Positions 37,474-47,123 of a DNA stretch of 64,000 nt are shown in pieces (positions within the stretch are counted from its first letter, which is position 1; each line of letters opens with the position of its first letter). Origin of the DNA: Shewanella violacea DSS12 (lineage in GTDB: Bacteria > Pseudomonadota > Gammaproteobacteria > Enterobacterales > Shewanellaceae); contig NC_014012.1 in assembly GCF_000091325.1 (NCBI RefSeq), positions 2,958,824 through 3,022,823 of the forward strand, in the 5' to 3' direction. A program made the translations under genes and the position numbers. A model generated the notes under the pieces. The model made no database searches and was not told the origin of the DNA. It was given only the letters and a program-made list of their open reading frames with translations.

Positions 37474-37553
37474 ACTGACATACTGACATACTGACATAGT
37501 GACATAGTGGAATAGTGGAATAGTGGAATAGTGGAATAGTGGAATAGTGGAAT
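37474..37553. repeat. 8-bp tandem repeat, ten copies
   Basis: Three copies of ACTGACAT, one of AGTGACAT and six of AGTGGAAT run without gaps, so the array changes sequence along its length in a stepwise way. Non-coding and not CRISPR (no spacers). Confidence 0.92.
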
Positions 37554-37857
37554 TCTCAAGGAGTGACATTACACATGCCGAAAAAATGATTACTGTATTT
37601 TATATTAAATTGTCTTACTCAGTTTGAAACTGACCGACATAGGGTAATAATATACGGTATAGGTAAACGTTCTACGCTGTAAAAAAAATGTGTCATTAAT
37701 ATGATTGTAAATAACAATGCAATATTCACGACAGATAACGTATAAAATAAAATCACGAAGAATATTAAAACAATGAATTAACTTGATACATGTGTAATAA
37801 GCGGCAATTTTACGTTGCCGCCTATTACACTAAAGTTACCAAGGAATACTGTTATAA
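37554..37857. other. Intergenic, AT-rich
   Basis: Very AT-rich DNA between the minisatellite and the secreted-protein gene. No gene or clear hairpin seen. Confidence 0.3.
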
Positions 37858-38649
37858 CTATTTAACCATATATCCTAAAGTAATATCTTCTGAACTAGCA
37901 GTTGTCAAAGTTATAACCTTTAATGTTGCTTTATGGTTACCTAGGATACTTGTATCAATCTCACCCAAGAAAATGAAATCTTCATTAGTGTTAACTATTG
38001 TGCCACTATTTGCCACCAAGTCTTCAGCATCAACAGACTGATTTAGTGAATATACGGGCATATTAGTTCCCGGAGTAACAATCAGATTGCTTCCCACTTG
38101 AAGGTTATACTGAACATCAGCAACATGTTCGCCATCAACATTTAAATCTAGAGATGTCACTCCGAAACTAGTATTACTTCCAGTAGGAATAAGTGAACTC
38201 AAGCTCTTTCCTTCTAATGTCACAGTGCTAGGTGAATATATATGTATTCCAGCTTGTTCCAAGAAGTCAGTTCCGGTAATTTTAGAGTTTATTACATATT
38301 CAGGAGTGGTATTTTGCTCATAATCATTTGCAACAACAGTGTATTTGATCGTCTTATGCTGCTGCACTCCACTTGTCATACCTACAACAGTCACTTCCTG
38401 ACTATTAGCACCAGACTGTGAAACTGAAGGATGTTCCGTCTCAATAATGTAGGTATTTTCATCGGCATCTATGGTCGCTAAGCTGTCTTTCAAAAGCTGT
38501 GCATTAGTCATGCTATTATTTAAAAAGTATGAAGGTGTTACTTGCTGATCATTAATAACAACTTCGGCATTAACACTGCTTGCGAAAGATAACACTGCCA
38601 GCGATAACAATAAATGATTACGAGTTTTCTTTTTAAATGTATTTTGCAT
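37858..38649 (-). CDS. Secreted protein with three tandem domains
   Basis: 263 residues. The signal peptide ends near VNA (about residue 28). The mature protein is three diverged repeats of about 75 residues. Each opens with a TPSYFLNNSMTN / TPEYVINSKITG / MPVYSLNQSVDA stretch, then a leucine or acidic 'LL/FL/LV' turn, then beta strands ending KYTVV / YNLQV / LGYMV. The pattern resembles Ig-like surface repeats of adhesins, but no family was recognised. AT-rich for the window and set between two copies of the acyl-CoA dehydrogenase 3' end, so it may have been acquired. ATG follows GAGGCTAGGA. Confidence 0.75.
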   Translation of the reverse strand: MQNTFKKKTRNHLLLSLAVLSFASSVNAEVVINDQQVTPSYFLNNSMTNAQLLKDSLATIDADENTYIIETEHPSVSQSGANSQEVTVVGMTSGVQQHKTIKYTVVANDYEQNTTPEYVINSKITGTDFLEQAGIHIYSPSTVTLEGKSLSSLIPTGSNTSFGVTSLDLNVDGEHVADVQYNLQVGSNLIVTPGTNMPVYSLNQSVDAEDLVANSGTIVNTNEDFIFLGEIDTSILGNHKATLKVITLTTASSEDITLGYMVK

Positions 38650-39115
38650 TTTCCTAGCCTCTTTAAATTATTTAATCAATATAAACTTGAGCGAGCAATG
38701 TATTACAAATGAAATACGAGTTCAATTACAAGCTAATAAAAACATGCCAAAAAGCCATCATTTATCATTTAAATAAACCTTTAGATCAAAGAATCATATA
38801 AATATTAAGAAAGTTATCACCAATAGTTACCATTGAAATACTTCTATTTACACTTATATCTAGCCTAGTATAAACACACATTAAAAACTCACGCATCCAA
38901 TTTAAAGGAGCAAATAAAATACAGCTATGACTAAACTAATCAAACGATTTCATTAACCAATATTAATTAACACAAACCGATTAATAACAAGGAAACACCG
39001 ATTAAGTATTCTCTGGAGAAAACAATGCATTCATCCTTTCAGTATATTAAAAATATAATATAGAAAGTAGTGCCATATACTCAACACCATGCTGAATAGT
39101 TCTTGCTGCATAAAT
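38650..39115. other. Intergenic, AT-rich
   Basis: Long AT-rich stretch upstream of the secreted protein. No supported gene; it presumably holds the promoter for 38649 leftward. Confidence 0.3.
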
Positions 39116-39150
39116 AAAAAAGCATAAGCGCCTGAGCATTTATGCTTTTT
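39116..39150. terminator. Bidirectional terminator
   Basis: AAAAAGCATAA and TTATGCTTTTT form an 11-bp stem with a loop of about 13 bases; A and T runs make it active on both strands. It lies 69 bases beyond the acyl-CoA dehydrogenase stop. Confidence 0.8.
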
Positions 39151-39218
39151 ATTGGTATTATCGGTGGCTAAGGGTCGAGCTTCCTACTCAAATTCAAACT
39201 TAGCCTTAGCCTGGCAGG

Positions 39219-41015
39219 CTAAAGATCAAAATCGGTCTCTTCAAGTTGAGTCAGAAGTTCACTGCTGCATTCAATTTGCTTACGCAGGCTACGAGTCTGT
39301 ACCGTCCAATAACTCATATAAAATTGAGCCGTTTTAAGCTTGCGCTCATAGAAAGCCTTATCTTGCGTGCCTGACTCTAGGGCAGCGAGGGCTGTCACTG
39401 CGCTGCGCGTCCACATCCAAGCCACTACAGTGATCCCCAGGATCTGCATATATGGCATAGAGCCGGCGCCCAAGATATCCGGATTCTTAGCAGCATTGAC
39501 GGCCATAAACTGGGTCGCCTTCTCAAGATCCCCCGATGCATCCATCAGCCCGGCGAGATAAGGTTTCATGGCATCCTTACCCATGTTTTCACCGATAAGG
39601 GTTTTAACCATCTCAGACCAAACCATTAAGGTCGCGCCCTTGTCACCCATCACCTTACGACCAACGAGATCTAATGCCTGCACCCCATTGGTCCCTTCAT
39701 ATAACATAGCAATACGAATGTCGCGTACGTACTGCTCCATGCCCCATTCGTGAATATAACCATGGCCACCGAAAACCTGCTGAGCATCGACACAGGCATT
39801 AAAACCTCTGTCTGTAATGAAACCTTTTACTATAGGGGTAAATAACGCCGCGAGCTTATTAGCCGCTTTTGCCTTATCGGCATCGGGATGACGCTCGGCT
39901 TCATCGAGCCACAAGGCTTGCTGACCTATTAAGGCTCTAGCTCCCTCGTTAAAGGATTTTTGTGCCATCAGCATACGTCTAACATCGCCGTGGACTAAAA
40001 TAGGATCGGCAGCTTGTGACGCATCCTTTACACCACTTAAGCCTCGGCCCTGAATTCTGTCCTTGGCATAAGCCAATGCATTTTGGTAGGCAATTTCTGA
40101 TACCCCTAAGCCCTGAACGCCCACACCTAGTCTGGCTTGGTTCATCATGGTAAACATGGCTCTTAGGCCTTGGTGCGGCTCACCAATAAGCTCACCTATG
40201 GCAGCATCGAAGTTCATCACACAGGTTGAGTTACCGTGAATGCCCATCTTATGCTCGAGGGCCGCAGCACATAAGCTGTTAGCTTCGCCTAAGCTGCCAT
40301 CAGCATTGACCATTATCTTAGGCACAGCAAACAGTGATATCCCCTTCACCCCCTCCGGTGCATTGGGTAATCTGGCCAAGACGAGGTGGATGATATTTTC
40401 CGCCAAGTCATGATCTCCCGACGAGATAAATATCTTCTCACCCGAGATAGCAAACAGTCCTTCACCCGCCTCTACGGCTTTAGTTCTCAATAAAGCCAGA
40501 TCTGTCCCCGCATGGGACTCGGTCAGGTTCATGGTGCCGGTCCATTCCCCGGAAACCAATTTCTCTAAATATTTCTGTTTCAGTGCATCGCTGCCATGGG
40601 CATGAATAGCCGCATAAGCACCATGTGTGAGACCCGGATACATAGCAAATGCCATATTAGTCGCCGTTTTCATCTCGGTAGCAAACACACCAATAGATTC
40701 AGGCAGCCCCTGACCACCGTACTGCGGATCGCAGGTCAGTGTCGCCCAACCATTGTCTACATACTGTTGATACGCATCGGCAAAGCCTTTAGGGGCAATG
40801 ACCTTACCATCAACCAACTTACAACCTTCTACATCACCACTGCCATTCAGCGGCAACATAACCTCAGTGGTAAAATCCGCCACCCCTTGCAAAATTGCGT
40901 CACCTAAATCGGCGTCGATTTCATCGAAGCCTTTAAGTTCAGTGCGTTGATATATATTAAGGAGTTCATTGAGTACGAATTGATAGTCACGAAGTGGTGC
41001 TTGATATATTGGCAT
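39219..41015 (-). CDS. Acyl-CoA dehydrogenase, long (~600 aa) type
   Basis: 598 residues from the ATG at 41015, with AGGGAACAGG upstream; the longer frame adds eight residues. FAD-dependent oxidation of an acyl-CoA to the enoyl-CoA. It has the extra N-terminal segment MPIYQAPLRDYQFVLNELL, the core with MNLTESHAGTDLALLRTKA, KIFISSGDHDL and the flavin/adenine motif QQVFGGHGYIHEWGMEQYVRDIRIAMLYEGTNGVQALDL, and a long C-terminal helical domain. This architecture covers fatty acyl-CoA dehydrogenases and DmdC-type methylmercaptopropionyl-CoA dehydrogenases; the substrate is open. No beta-oxidation neighbours. Confidence 0.93.
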   Translation of the reverse strand: MPIYQAPLRDYQFVLNELLNIYQRTELKGFDEIDADLGDAILQGVADFTTEVMLPLNGSGDVEGCKLVDGKVIAPKGFADAYQQYVDNGWATLTCDPQYGGQGLPESIGVFATEMKTATNMAFAMYPGLTHGAYAAIHAHGSDALKQKYLEKLVSGEWTGTMNLTESHAGTDLALLRTKAVEAGEGLFAISGEKIFISSGDHDLAENIIHLVLARLPNAPEGVKGISLFAVPKIMVNADGSLGEANSLCAAALEHKMGIHGNSTCVMNFDAAIGELIGEPHQGLRAMFTMMNQARLGVGVQGLGVSEIAYQNALAYAKDRIQGRGLSGVKDASQAADPILVHGDVRRMLMAQKSFNEGARALIGQQALWLDEAERHPDADKAKAANKLAALFTPIVKGFITDRGFNACVDAQQVFGGHGYIHEWGMEQYVRDIRIAMLYEGTNGVQALDLVGRKVMGDKGATLMVWSEMVKTLIGENMGKDAMKPYLAGLMDASGDLEKATQFMAVNAAKNPDILGAGSMPYMQILGITVVAWMWTRSAVTALAALESGTQDKAFYERKLKTAQFYMSYWTVQTRSLRKQIECSSELLTQLEETDFDL

Positions 41016-41405
41016 TCCTGTTCCCTTTATTTTATGCAAAATGGTAAAGCTCAGGTGTTATTTATCAGGTCTTCTTTGTTAGATATCTCGTCAGTTTATA
41101 CCTAGATTTATATCTATTAACTTTTAATACGCAAGTTTCAATCATGCGTTTAACTTAATCATTTTACAAGAGAAGAACTCCGACCACTTTACTTAATTTG
41201 GTTTAAAAAACAGCATTAGTCAAAGTTTGTCCCACAGCTAGAACAGCGTTACCCTAAATTCAGCATAACGAACCCTTATGAAGGGCGAGGAAACAAGGTA
41301 AGCTAATCGTCAGTTTTTGAAATAAGTTGCGCTGCTTGAACATAAAAAAGACAAATATAGTTTCTTGAATGTACGGCGCGAATTGATGAAATGAGGAAGC
41401 AGTAA
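41016..41405. other. Divergent intergenic region
   Basis: Lies between the divergent dehydrogenase and mutarotase genes and must hold both promoters. No hexamer pair or operator was clear. Confidence 0.3.
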
Positions 41406-42254
41406 ATGGGCTCAGTTACCACAAAAAAACACAGCAATGGCTTAGAATATGTCGATGTAAATACGCCATTATGTAAGGCGAGAATTTTCTTACAGGGTGC
41501 ACAGATAGATCTATTTCAGCCTGTTGGTAAAGCACCGCTACTTTGGGTCTCATCCGCCGATGATTACCAGCCAGGTACCGGTATCCGAGGCGGTATTCCT
41601 GTGTGTTGGCCCTGGTTTGGCATGAGTGATAACCCAGACTGGCCACAACATGGCTTCGCCCGCACCCGTCTCTGGGCACTTGAATCTGTGCAGATGAAAA
41701 ATCAGGCCGTCGAACTTAAGCTAACCCTTAAGATAAGTGAAGCAGACAAGCTCTACTGGCCCCATGATACTCGCGTCGAAATGCTATTCACCTTAACGGA
41801 CACCCTAACAGTGTCATTAAAGAACACTAACTTGGCCAGCTACCCCGTGAGTCTAACTCAAGCCCTGCATACCTATTTCCCGATTACAGATATTCATCAG
41901 CTTAAAGCCACCGGGTTTAAAGGTTCAAAATACATAGAATTTGGTGAAGGCCCATTTAAGCAAAATGATGATGAAGTGCTATTCGACAAAGAAACCGATC
42001 GGGTATATACCCAGTTGGCAGACGTCCAAGAGCTGCATACCCCGGATGGCATCATTGAAGTGAGCCGTGAAAACAGCCACTCAGCAGTACTGTGGAATCC
42101 TTGGATTGATAAGTCTCAACGCTTGTCTCGTTTCAACAGCGATGACTACCAGACTATGGTCTGTCTCGAGGCCGCTAATGTGCAGGAAGATAAGCTCACA
42201 CTTGCACCCGATGAGACCCATGTGTTGACCACTAAGATTAGTTGGAAAAATTAA
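41406..42254 (+). CDS. yeaD: D-hexose-6-phosphate mutarotase (YeaD-like)
   Basis: 282 residues of the aldose-1-epimerase fold. Interconverts anomers of glucose-6-phosphate. RGGIPVCWPWFG and QHGFARTRLW (catalytic His) are the family signatures; HTYFPITDI carries the second His, and MVCLEAANV the catalytic Glu near the C-terminus. GAGGAAG precedes the ATG. A terminator follows. Confidence 0.92.
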   Translation: MGSVTTKKHSNGLEYVDVNTPLCKARIFLQGAQIDLFQPVGKAPLLWVSSADDYQPGTGIRGGIPVCWPWFGMSDNPDWPQHGFARTRLWALESVQMKNQAVELKLTLKISEADKLYWPHDTRVEMLFTLTDTLTVSLKNTNLASYPVSLTQALHTYFPITDIHQLKATGFKGSKYIEFGEGPFKQNDDEVLFDKETDRVYTQLADVQELHTPDGIIEVSRENSHSAVLWNPWIDKSQRLSRFNSDDYQTMVCLEAANVQEDKLTLAPDETHVLTTKISWKN

Positions 42255-42310
42255 GCTGTATTTAGCTATAAATGGCTAAGTAATCAGTTTGTAATTACCA
42301 GCATCTCAAT

Positions 42311-42344
42311 AAAAGGGCATATTATTCATTAATAGGCCCTTTTT
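42311..42344 (+). terminator. Terminator of the mutarotase gene
   Basis: AAAAGGGC and GCCCTTTT arms surround an AT-rich loop of about 17 bases; a T run follows. 57 bases past the stop. Confidence 0.75.
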
Positions 42345-42603
42345 TATTATCTTATGGTCATGGTGCTGATTAATACAGGAAAACATAAACGTAAGTTAGC
42401 TTTATAAGGACTATTTTTACTTCGGCCTTCTTGTGGGAGCAATCTGTGTTTGTCTGACATAAAACAGAATTCCATCAGTCAGTTGCACTTACCCCACGAC
42501 GCCATTTATGACTCTATCTAAGGGCTAATGATATTGTTACGATTGGCTATCACTCCATGCTAAACTCACACAATATATCTCCACTCTATACCGATAATCT
42601 TAA
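42345..42603. other. Intergenic upstream of ydbH
   Basis: No supported gene; expected to hold the promoter of the ydbH-ynbE-ydbL operon. Confidence 0.3.
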
Positions 42604-45600
42604 ATGTTAAGTCGTCTCTCACGTGCAAAGCGGCTCATGCTAGCTTTTACGTTCAGTCTATTCGCGCTCGTAGCCATTCTTATGACAAGCTACGAGAAAT
42701 TATTGCTGAGCGCTGCCAATCATTATCTTGTCGAATATAACACTCAAATCAATGAGCTGAGCATCAGGCCCACCTCCTTACACCATTGGCAGCTCCCGAC
42801 TCTCAAGTTAACTGTTCATGACAGTGAAATAAGCATCACAGACCTAGATGTGATTTTAGATAGAAATATGAGCCTTTTCAGCCTCTATTCTCAGCTAGCA
42901 TCTAGCAGCGGAGTCATGAGTTTAATAGAGAAAATTTCTATCAAAGATATCCACGGCAAACTCAGCCAAGATATATTAACCAATGAGGGCAAGCATGTTG
43001 ACGAGCAAGTTCCGACCCTGGCACTTGATCTCAATAAACTTCCTCAGATAGATATAGGTACTACCTCACTGAGCCTAGCGGGGATATCTGCTTCAGTCTT
43101 AAGCCTGACCATAGATCATTTAACCTTAGATGAAGATGGCAAGCTAAGTACGGCCATCAGTCGAAACGGCCATGCCATTTTCCAGTTAGACGCCCAATTA
43201 ATGGAGCAAGAATGGCAAGTATCGAGCCGGCTAGTCTTCGATGAATTAGACAAACTCCTCACCGATATTACTGCACGAGATATAGATACCAGTGCCCTCG
43301 CGCCCCTGCTCGCCTTGAAACAAGCGAGTGAACGACTTGGCTTGGTATTAAGTGGCAGCCTTGAGTCCCACGCCACCCTAGATCTTAAATCGGCGGATCT
43401 TAAATCGGCGCAACTTACGTCGTCCCATGTTTTAAAGCAATCAAGCCTGACACTGATGCATTTTGATGAGCTCACCTTGGCGCCTCATTCACTCAGCTCC
43501 TCAGCTACAGCAGCTTCGCCCCAAGACAGGATTAAATTTGAAATCGCCGGCCAGCTTACGGATCTAACCCTCACATTACAGCCTTTCATCCTAGAGGTTA
43601 GCCCGAGTCGCCAGCAGGTAAGCAGCCTGTTAGCCCTTATCCATAATAAAAAGATCATCCCCCTCGTGGCGACGATACTCGAATCCAGAACGAGTGTTCC
43701 ACAGGCCAGCGAAAAGAAACTCGGCCCAGAAGATGAAAAGCAAGCCATAAAGGTGTCATTCACCCTTTCTAAGCCTTTAGCATATTCCTTTGCCTCACAA
43801 AAGGTTCATCTAAGCCATGCACAACTGATGATCCGTGATGCCATGGTAGATGCATCACTTTCTGCAACTAAGCTATCACTGCAAATACCCACACAGAGTC
43901 AGGCATTCGAGCTCGAAACCGATTGGCAGTTTGCAGCGTCCCGTGAACAAGCATTGCTACTTAGCTCTCTGGTGCCTAACGAGCTAAGCTCTTTGCCTAA
44001 CAGCAAGACCATAAGCGACATCAAACTCGGTGCCTCATCTATCTCCTTGGCGGGTGATATCAAGATTCAAACACCGACAGCGAGTGATTCGCAGCAACTT
44101 AGACTCAGTATAAAGCCGAAGCTGCAGGCACAAGTAGACAGTGTGAAGCTAATTCCAGCTGCTGTTATACAAAAATCAGCGACAAATTTTGCAGCTAGCC
44201 CCCCCTTGCAATTGGAGCTTAACGATCTCAAGCTAGTGAGCCATGATGAACTGGTGATGACCTCGAGTGAGATCAATCCGGTAAGCCTAGACATTCCCAG
44301 ACTGACATTTTCTATCGGTCCAACGCGCTACAGGCAAGGCATACAGACAAATTTAGCCTCTGCCAGTAAAGAGATAGGCTTAGATGCTAACAGCCTCAAG
44401 TTTACAACTTCGGCAATGAGCCACTTGTTAGTCAACCAACAGCAAGTGATTGAGGGTCTAACCAGTAATCACCCCGACTCTAGAGTCGATAGCACATTGG
44501 CTTTATCGGCTTTCACTCTCGAGTCCGCCGATGTTGAATTTATTCAGTCCACAAATTCAACGACGAGTCTCTTGGTATCTACGGCAATGACGCGCCTAAC
44601 CAGCCAAGGTCAATTTGTGCTGCAGCGAATGGCCCATTCAGCAGCTAAAGATGAACAAGCAATACAAATAAATGTCCCCTCATTGCACTTAGCTCAGCTA
44701 GACAATGAGCTTATGTACAAACCTGTGCTATCGGCAGATCAAAGCGAATACCTAGGCACGCTATCTGGCCTAGATATCTCTTTAGAAAAGCCCAGTTCAT
44801 TGATGATATCTGACTTGTCTTCAACAGCTTTAAGTCAGATGTTATCCGCCAGGCTTTGGCACAATGTCGCTCGCTATGAGCTAAATGACGCCGAACTGAC
44901 CCATCACTATATTAAAAACAAAAGAAAACGTACCGAGAAAATGTCAGGTCTCTACACGGCGAGTCTGTCTCAAGTATTAGACTGGAATGGGGTTAAATTA
45001 GATACCCATGAAAACTGGCAATTTGATGATCTGGAATTTGTGAGTCAACATAGATTAAAGCCAAAAGTTGGCACTAAGACTCGTGCTTCACAGCTGAAAC
45101 TAACAGGGAAGTTGAATTTAGACAGTGATATCAGCAATATCCTAGCCCTTGTGAACAAGAATTATGCCCTGCCAAACTCCCTGTCAATTACGGGTGATGC
45201 CAGGCTTCGGGCTGAATATGAGCTCAATAAAGATGATGATTCGACTCAGATAAGTATCGATTTCACACCTGAACTCACCTCCCTCAGTGGCAGTATTAAC
45301 AATCTCCCCTTCGAGCAAGCCGATATTCAGGCCAGTTGTCACTATCAAATGGAGCAGCTAAATCAGTCCGCAACTCGTGAGCCTGGAGGGGAAAATATCA
45401 ACACCTTAGCCTGCCCGGATATCCAGTTTTCTGCCGCTGCGTTCAATCCAGGTGTACTGATCACAGATATCAAGGCCCAGGCAGACTTTAGCATCTCCCA
45501 TGACGATAAGATCAGCATTTCAACAGGTAAAGAGCAAGACGATGAAGCTGAAACGCGAATACTAGATACTCCAGATGCAGACAAGAAACCTATAACCACA

Positions 45601-46161
45601 AACACCTTAAGTGCAGCCAATATTCAGATGCAGGCCAGTGGCAATCTCCTCGGCGGACGCTTGCTGTTACCCGAGTTTAACTTGAGATTACACGACAAGT
45701 CTCATGGATATCTGGTGCTTCAAGGGCTGGAGGTTGAGCAACTTCTGGCAATCCAGCCTCAAGTAGGCCTCTATGCCGACGGGATCTTCGATGGCGTACT
45801 GCCAGTCGATCTAATCAAAGGAAAGATATCCATAAACGGCGGCCGGCTAACGTCGAGAGCCCCCGGCGGGCTCATCTCTGTCAGTGGCAACCCAGCGGTT
45901 GAGCAGATGCGTCAGTCCCAACCCTATTTAGATTTCGCCTTCTCCACCATGGAGCATCTCGAATATTCTGAACTCTCCAGTACCTTAGATATGGCCCCAA
46001 ATGGGGATGCTGAATTGAAAGTGAATGTGAAAGGCAAAGCGAAAGGAATTGAACGCCCTATTCACTTGAACTACTCTCAAGAAGAAAACATGCTGCAGCT
46101 GTTAAAGAGCCTACAGATCGGAGATAAGCTACAGACTCAAATAGAACAGTCGATGAACTAA
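42604..46161 (+). CDS. ydbH: YdbH-family AsmA-like intermembrane transport protein
   Basis: 1185 residues. An N-terminal membrane anchor (LMLAFTFSLFALVAILMTSY, about 11-30) is followed by a very long beta-rich periplasmic region ending in the YdbH domain (LLGGRLLLPEFNLR, LQGLEVEQLLAIQPQ, GIFDGVLPVDLIKGKISINGGRLTSRAPGG). In E. coli YdbH is one of three AsmA-like proteins that carry phospholipids between membranes, with YnbE as outer-membrane partner. Gene order with ynbE and ydbL supports that role here. No ribosome site is obvious before the ATG. Its last codons are duplicated just downstream. Confidence 0.9.
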   Translation: MLSRLSRAKRLMLAFTFSLFALVAILMTSYEKLLLSAANHYLVEYNTQINELSIRPTSLHHWQLPTLKLTVHDSEISITDLDVILDRNMSLFSLYSQLASSSGVMSLIEKISIKDIHGKLSQDILTNEGKHVDEQVPTLALDLNKLPQIDIGTTSLSLAGISASVLSLTIDHLTLDEDGKLSTAISRNGHAIFQLDAQLMEQEWQVSSRLVFDELDKLLTDITARDIDTSALAPLLALKQASERLGLVLSGSLESHATLDLKSADLKSAQLTSSHVLKQSSLTLMHFDELTLAPHSLSSSATAASPQDRIKFEIAGQLTDLTLTLQPFILEVSPSRQQVSSLLALIHNKKIIPLVATILESRTSVPQASEKKLGPEDEKQAIKVSFTLSKPLAYSFASQKVHLSHAQLMIRDAMVDASLSATKLSLQIPTQSQAFELETDWQFAASREQALLLSSLVPNELSSLPNSKTISDIKLGASSISLAGDIKIQTPTASDSQQLRLSIKPKLQAQVDSVKLIPAAVIQKSATNFAASPPLQLELNDLKLVSHDELVMTSSEINPVSLDIPRLTFSIGPTRYRQGIQTNLASASKEIGLDANSLKFTTSAMSHLLVNQQQVIEGLTSNHPDSRVDSTLALSAFTLESADVEFIQSTNSTTSLLVSTAMTRLTSQGQFVLQRMAHSAAKDEQAIQINVPSLHLAQLDNELMYKPVLSADQSEYLGTLSGLDISLEKPSSLMISDLSSTALSQMLSARLWHNVARYELNDAELTHHYIKNKRKRTEKMSGLYTASLSQVLDWNGVKLDTHENWQFDDLEFVSQHRLKPKVGTKTRASQLKLTGKLNLDSDISNILALVNKNYALPNSLSITGDARLRAEYELNKDDDSTQISIDFTPELTSLSGSINNLPFEQADIQASCHYQMEQLNQSATREPGGENINTLACPDIQFSAAAFNPGVLITDIKAQADFSISHDDKISISTGKEQDDEAETRILDTPDADKKPITTNTLSAANIQMQASGNLLGGRLLLPEFNLRLHDKSHGYLVLQGLEVEQLLAIQPQVGLYADGIFDGVLPVDLIKGKISINGGRLTSRAPGGLISVSGNPAVEQMRQSQPYLDFAFSTMEHLEYSELSSTLDMAPNGDAELKVNVKGKAKGIERPIHLNYSQEENMLQLLKSLQIGDKLQTQIEQSMN

Positions 46162-46197
46162 CTTCTTGAAGATGATTTGAGGATGTAAATACAAAAG

Positions 46198-46275
46198 GAA
46201 ACCTGCTGTAAGCATTAAAGAGCTTTCAGATAGGCGATAAGCTACAGACTCAAATAGAACTGTCGATGAACTAAG
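46198..46275 (+). pseudogene. Tandem copy of the ydbH 3' end
   Basis: 78 bases closely matching 46084-46161, including the same final codons and TAA (AGACTCAAATAGAAC is identical in both). The offset is 114 bases, a multiple of three. A remnant that lies between ydbH and ynbE. Confidence 0.88.
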
Positions 46276-46416
46276 CCTGTTCAGATCACAAAAAGTGTTC
46301 AGCTTACGGTCATCTTGACTAGCCTATAGTGATAACCAGTATCAAAAAAAATTAATTGCTTTAAGATTATTGTTCGGTACCAACGATCGGTATACCGACA
46401 TGAAAAGGAACTCCCA

Positions 46417-46617
46417 GTGAAAAGACTGCCTATATTGCCCACGACCATTAGCGCGATGATCGCATTAATGGCGCTCACAGGCTGTACGCCCACAATCAAG
46501 ATTGAGCCACCGGATAAGCCGATTGTGATCAATCTGAATGTTAAGATTGAGCATGAGATCATCATTAAGATCGATAAAGAGCTCGATGAGCTGCTCACCA
46601 ACGATGAACTGTTTTAA
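46417..46617 (+). CDS. ynbE: YnbE-family outer membrane lipoprotein
   Basis: 66 residues from a GTG start with AAAAGGAA upstream. The lipobox is LTGC (Cys about 23), followed by TPTIKIEPPDKPIVINLNVKIEHEI, the conserved beta stretch of YnbE. In E. coli YnbE multimers are thought to bridge YdbH to the outer membrane. Second gene of the ydbH operon. Confidence 0.92.
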   Translation: MKRLPILPTTISAMIALMALTGCTPTIKIEPPDKPIVINLNVKIEHEIIIKIDKELDELLTNDELF

Positions 46618-46646
46618 AGCAGGCTCAAGAATTTAAGGAGTACGGA

Positions 46647-46967
46647 ATGAAAACCAAATTATTGGTGCTCGCAGCAGGACTATTGCTGAGCCTGAATGCA
46701 TTTGCCATATCGCTACATGACGCTAAGTCTCAAGGCCTGGTGGGAGAGCAGACAAATGGTTACTTAGGCATAGTAAAAAGCAGCCAAGATGCCAACAGCT
46801 TAGCCAAGCTGGTCAATGCTAAGCGTAAGGTCCATTATGAAAAAATTGCCAAGAAGAATGGCATATCGGTCAATGAAGTTGCTAAACGCGCTGCCGAAAA
46901 AGCGATGAATGCCACCAAAAAAGGCCGATACATTCAAACTAAGAGTGGAAAATGGATTAAGAAATAG
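46647..46967 (+). CDS. ydbL: YdbL-family periplasmic protein (DUF1318)
   Basis: 106 residues with a signal peptide (cleavage after NAFA, about residue 20). The mature domain starts ISLHDAKSQGLVGEQTNGYLG, the DUF1318 signature, and ends with GRYIQTKSGKWIKK. In E. coli YdbL modulates YnbE assembly. AAGGAG stands before the ATG; 29 bases after ynbE. Confidence 0.93.
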   Translation: MKTKLLVLAAGLLLSLNAFAISLHDAKSQGLVGEQTNGYLGIVKSSQDANSLAKLVNAKRKVHYEKIAKKNGISVNEVAKRAAEKAMNATKKGRYIQTKSGKWIKK

Positions 46968-47010
46968 TGCTTTGAAAACAGCCATTTCTTGTATCGATTG
47001 AACACCATAA

Positions 47011-47040
47011 GAAAGCCCGCAAACGCGGGCTTTCTGTTAT
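47011..47040. terminator. Terminator between ydbL and the nuclease gene
   Basis: GAAAGCCCGC and GCGGGCTTTC form a perfect 10-bp stem with an AAAC loop between convergent genes. It lies 43 bases past ydbL and 84 bases past the nuclease stop. Confidence 0.85.
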
Positions 47041-47123
47041 TTAGCTTTGAGTGAGTGAATACCAATGGCTATAACTCAATCCAGCGGCTCTATCTAGCAG
47101 TATTAAAGCGTGAAGAGTAAGCA

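Noticed and set aside
46387..46398. TCGGTATACCGA palindrome before ynbE, resembling the TetR operator at 62.6 kb
   Set aside because: The arms differ from TACCGATCGGTA, it lies inside an operon close to a ribosome site, and a chance match is likely.
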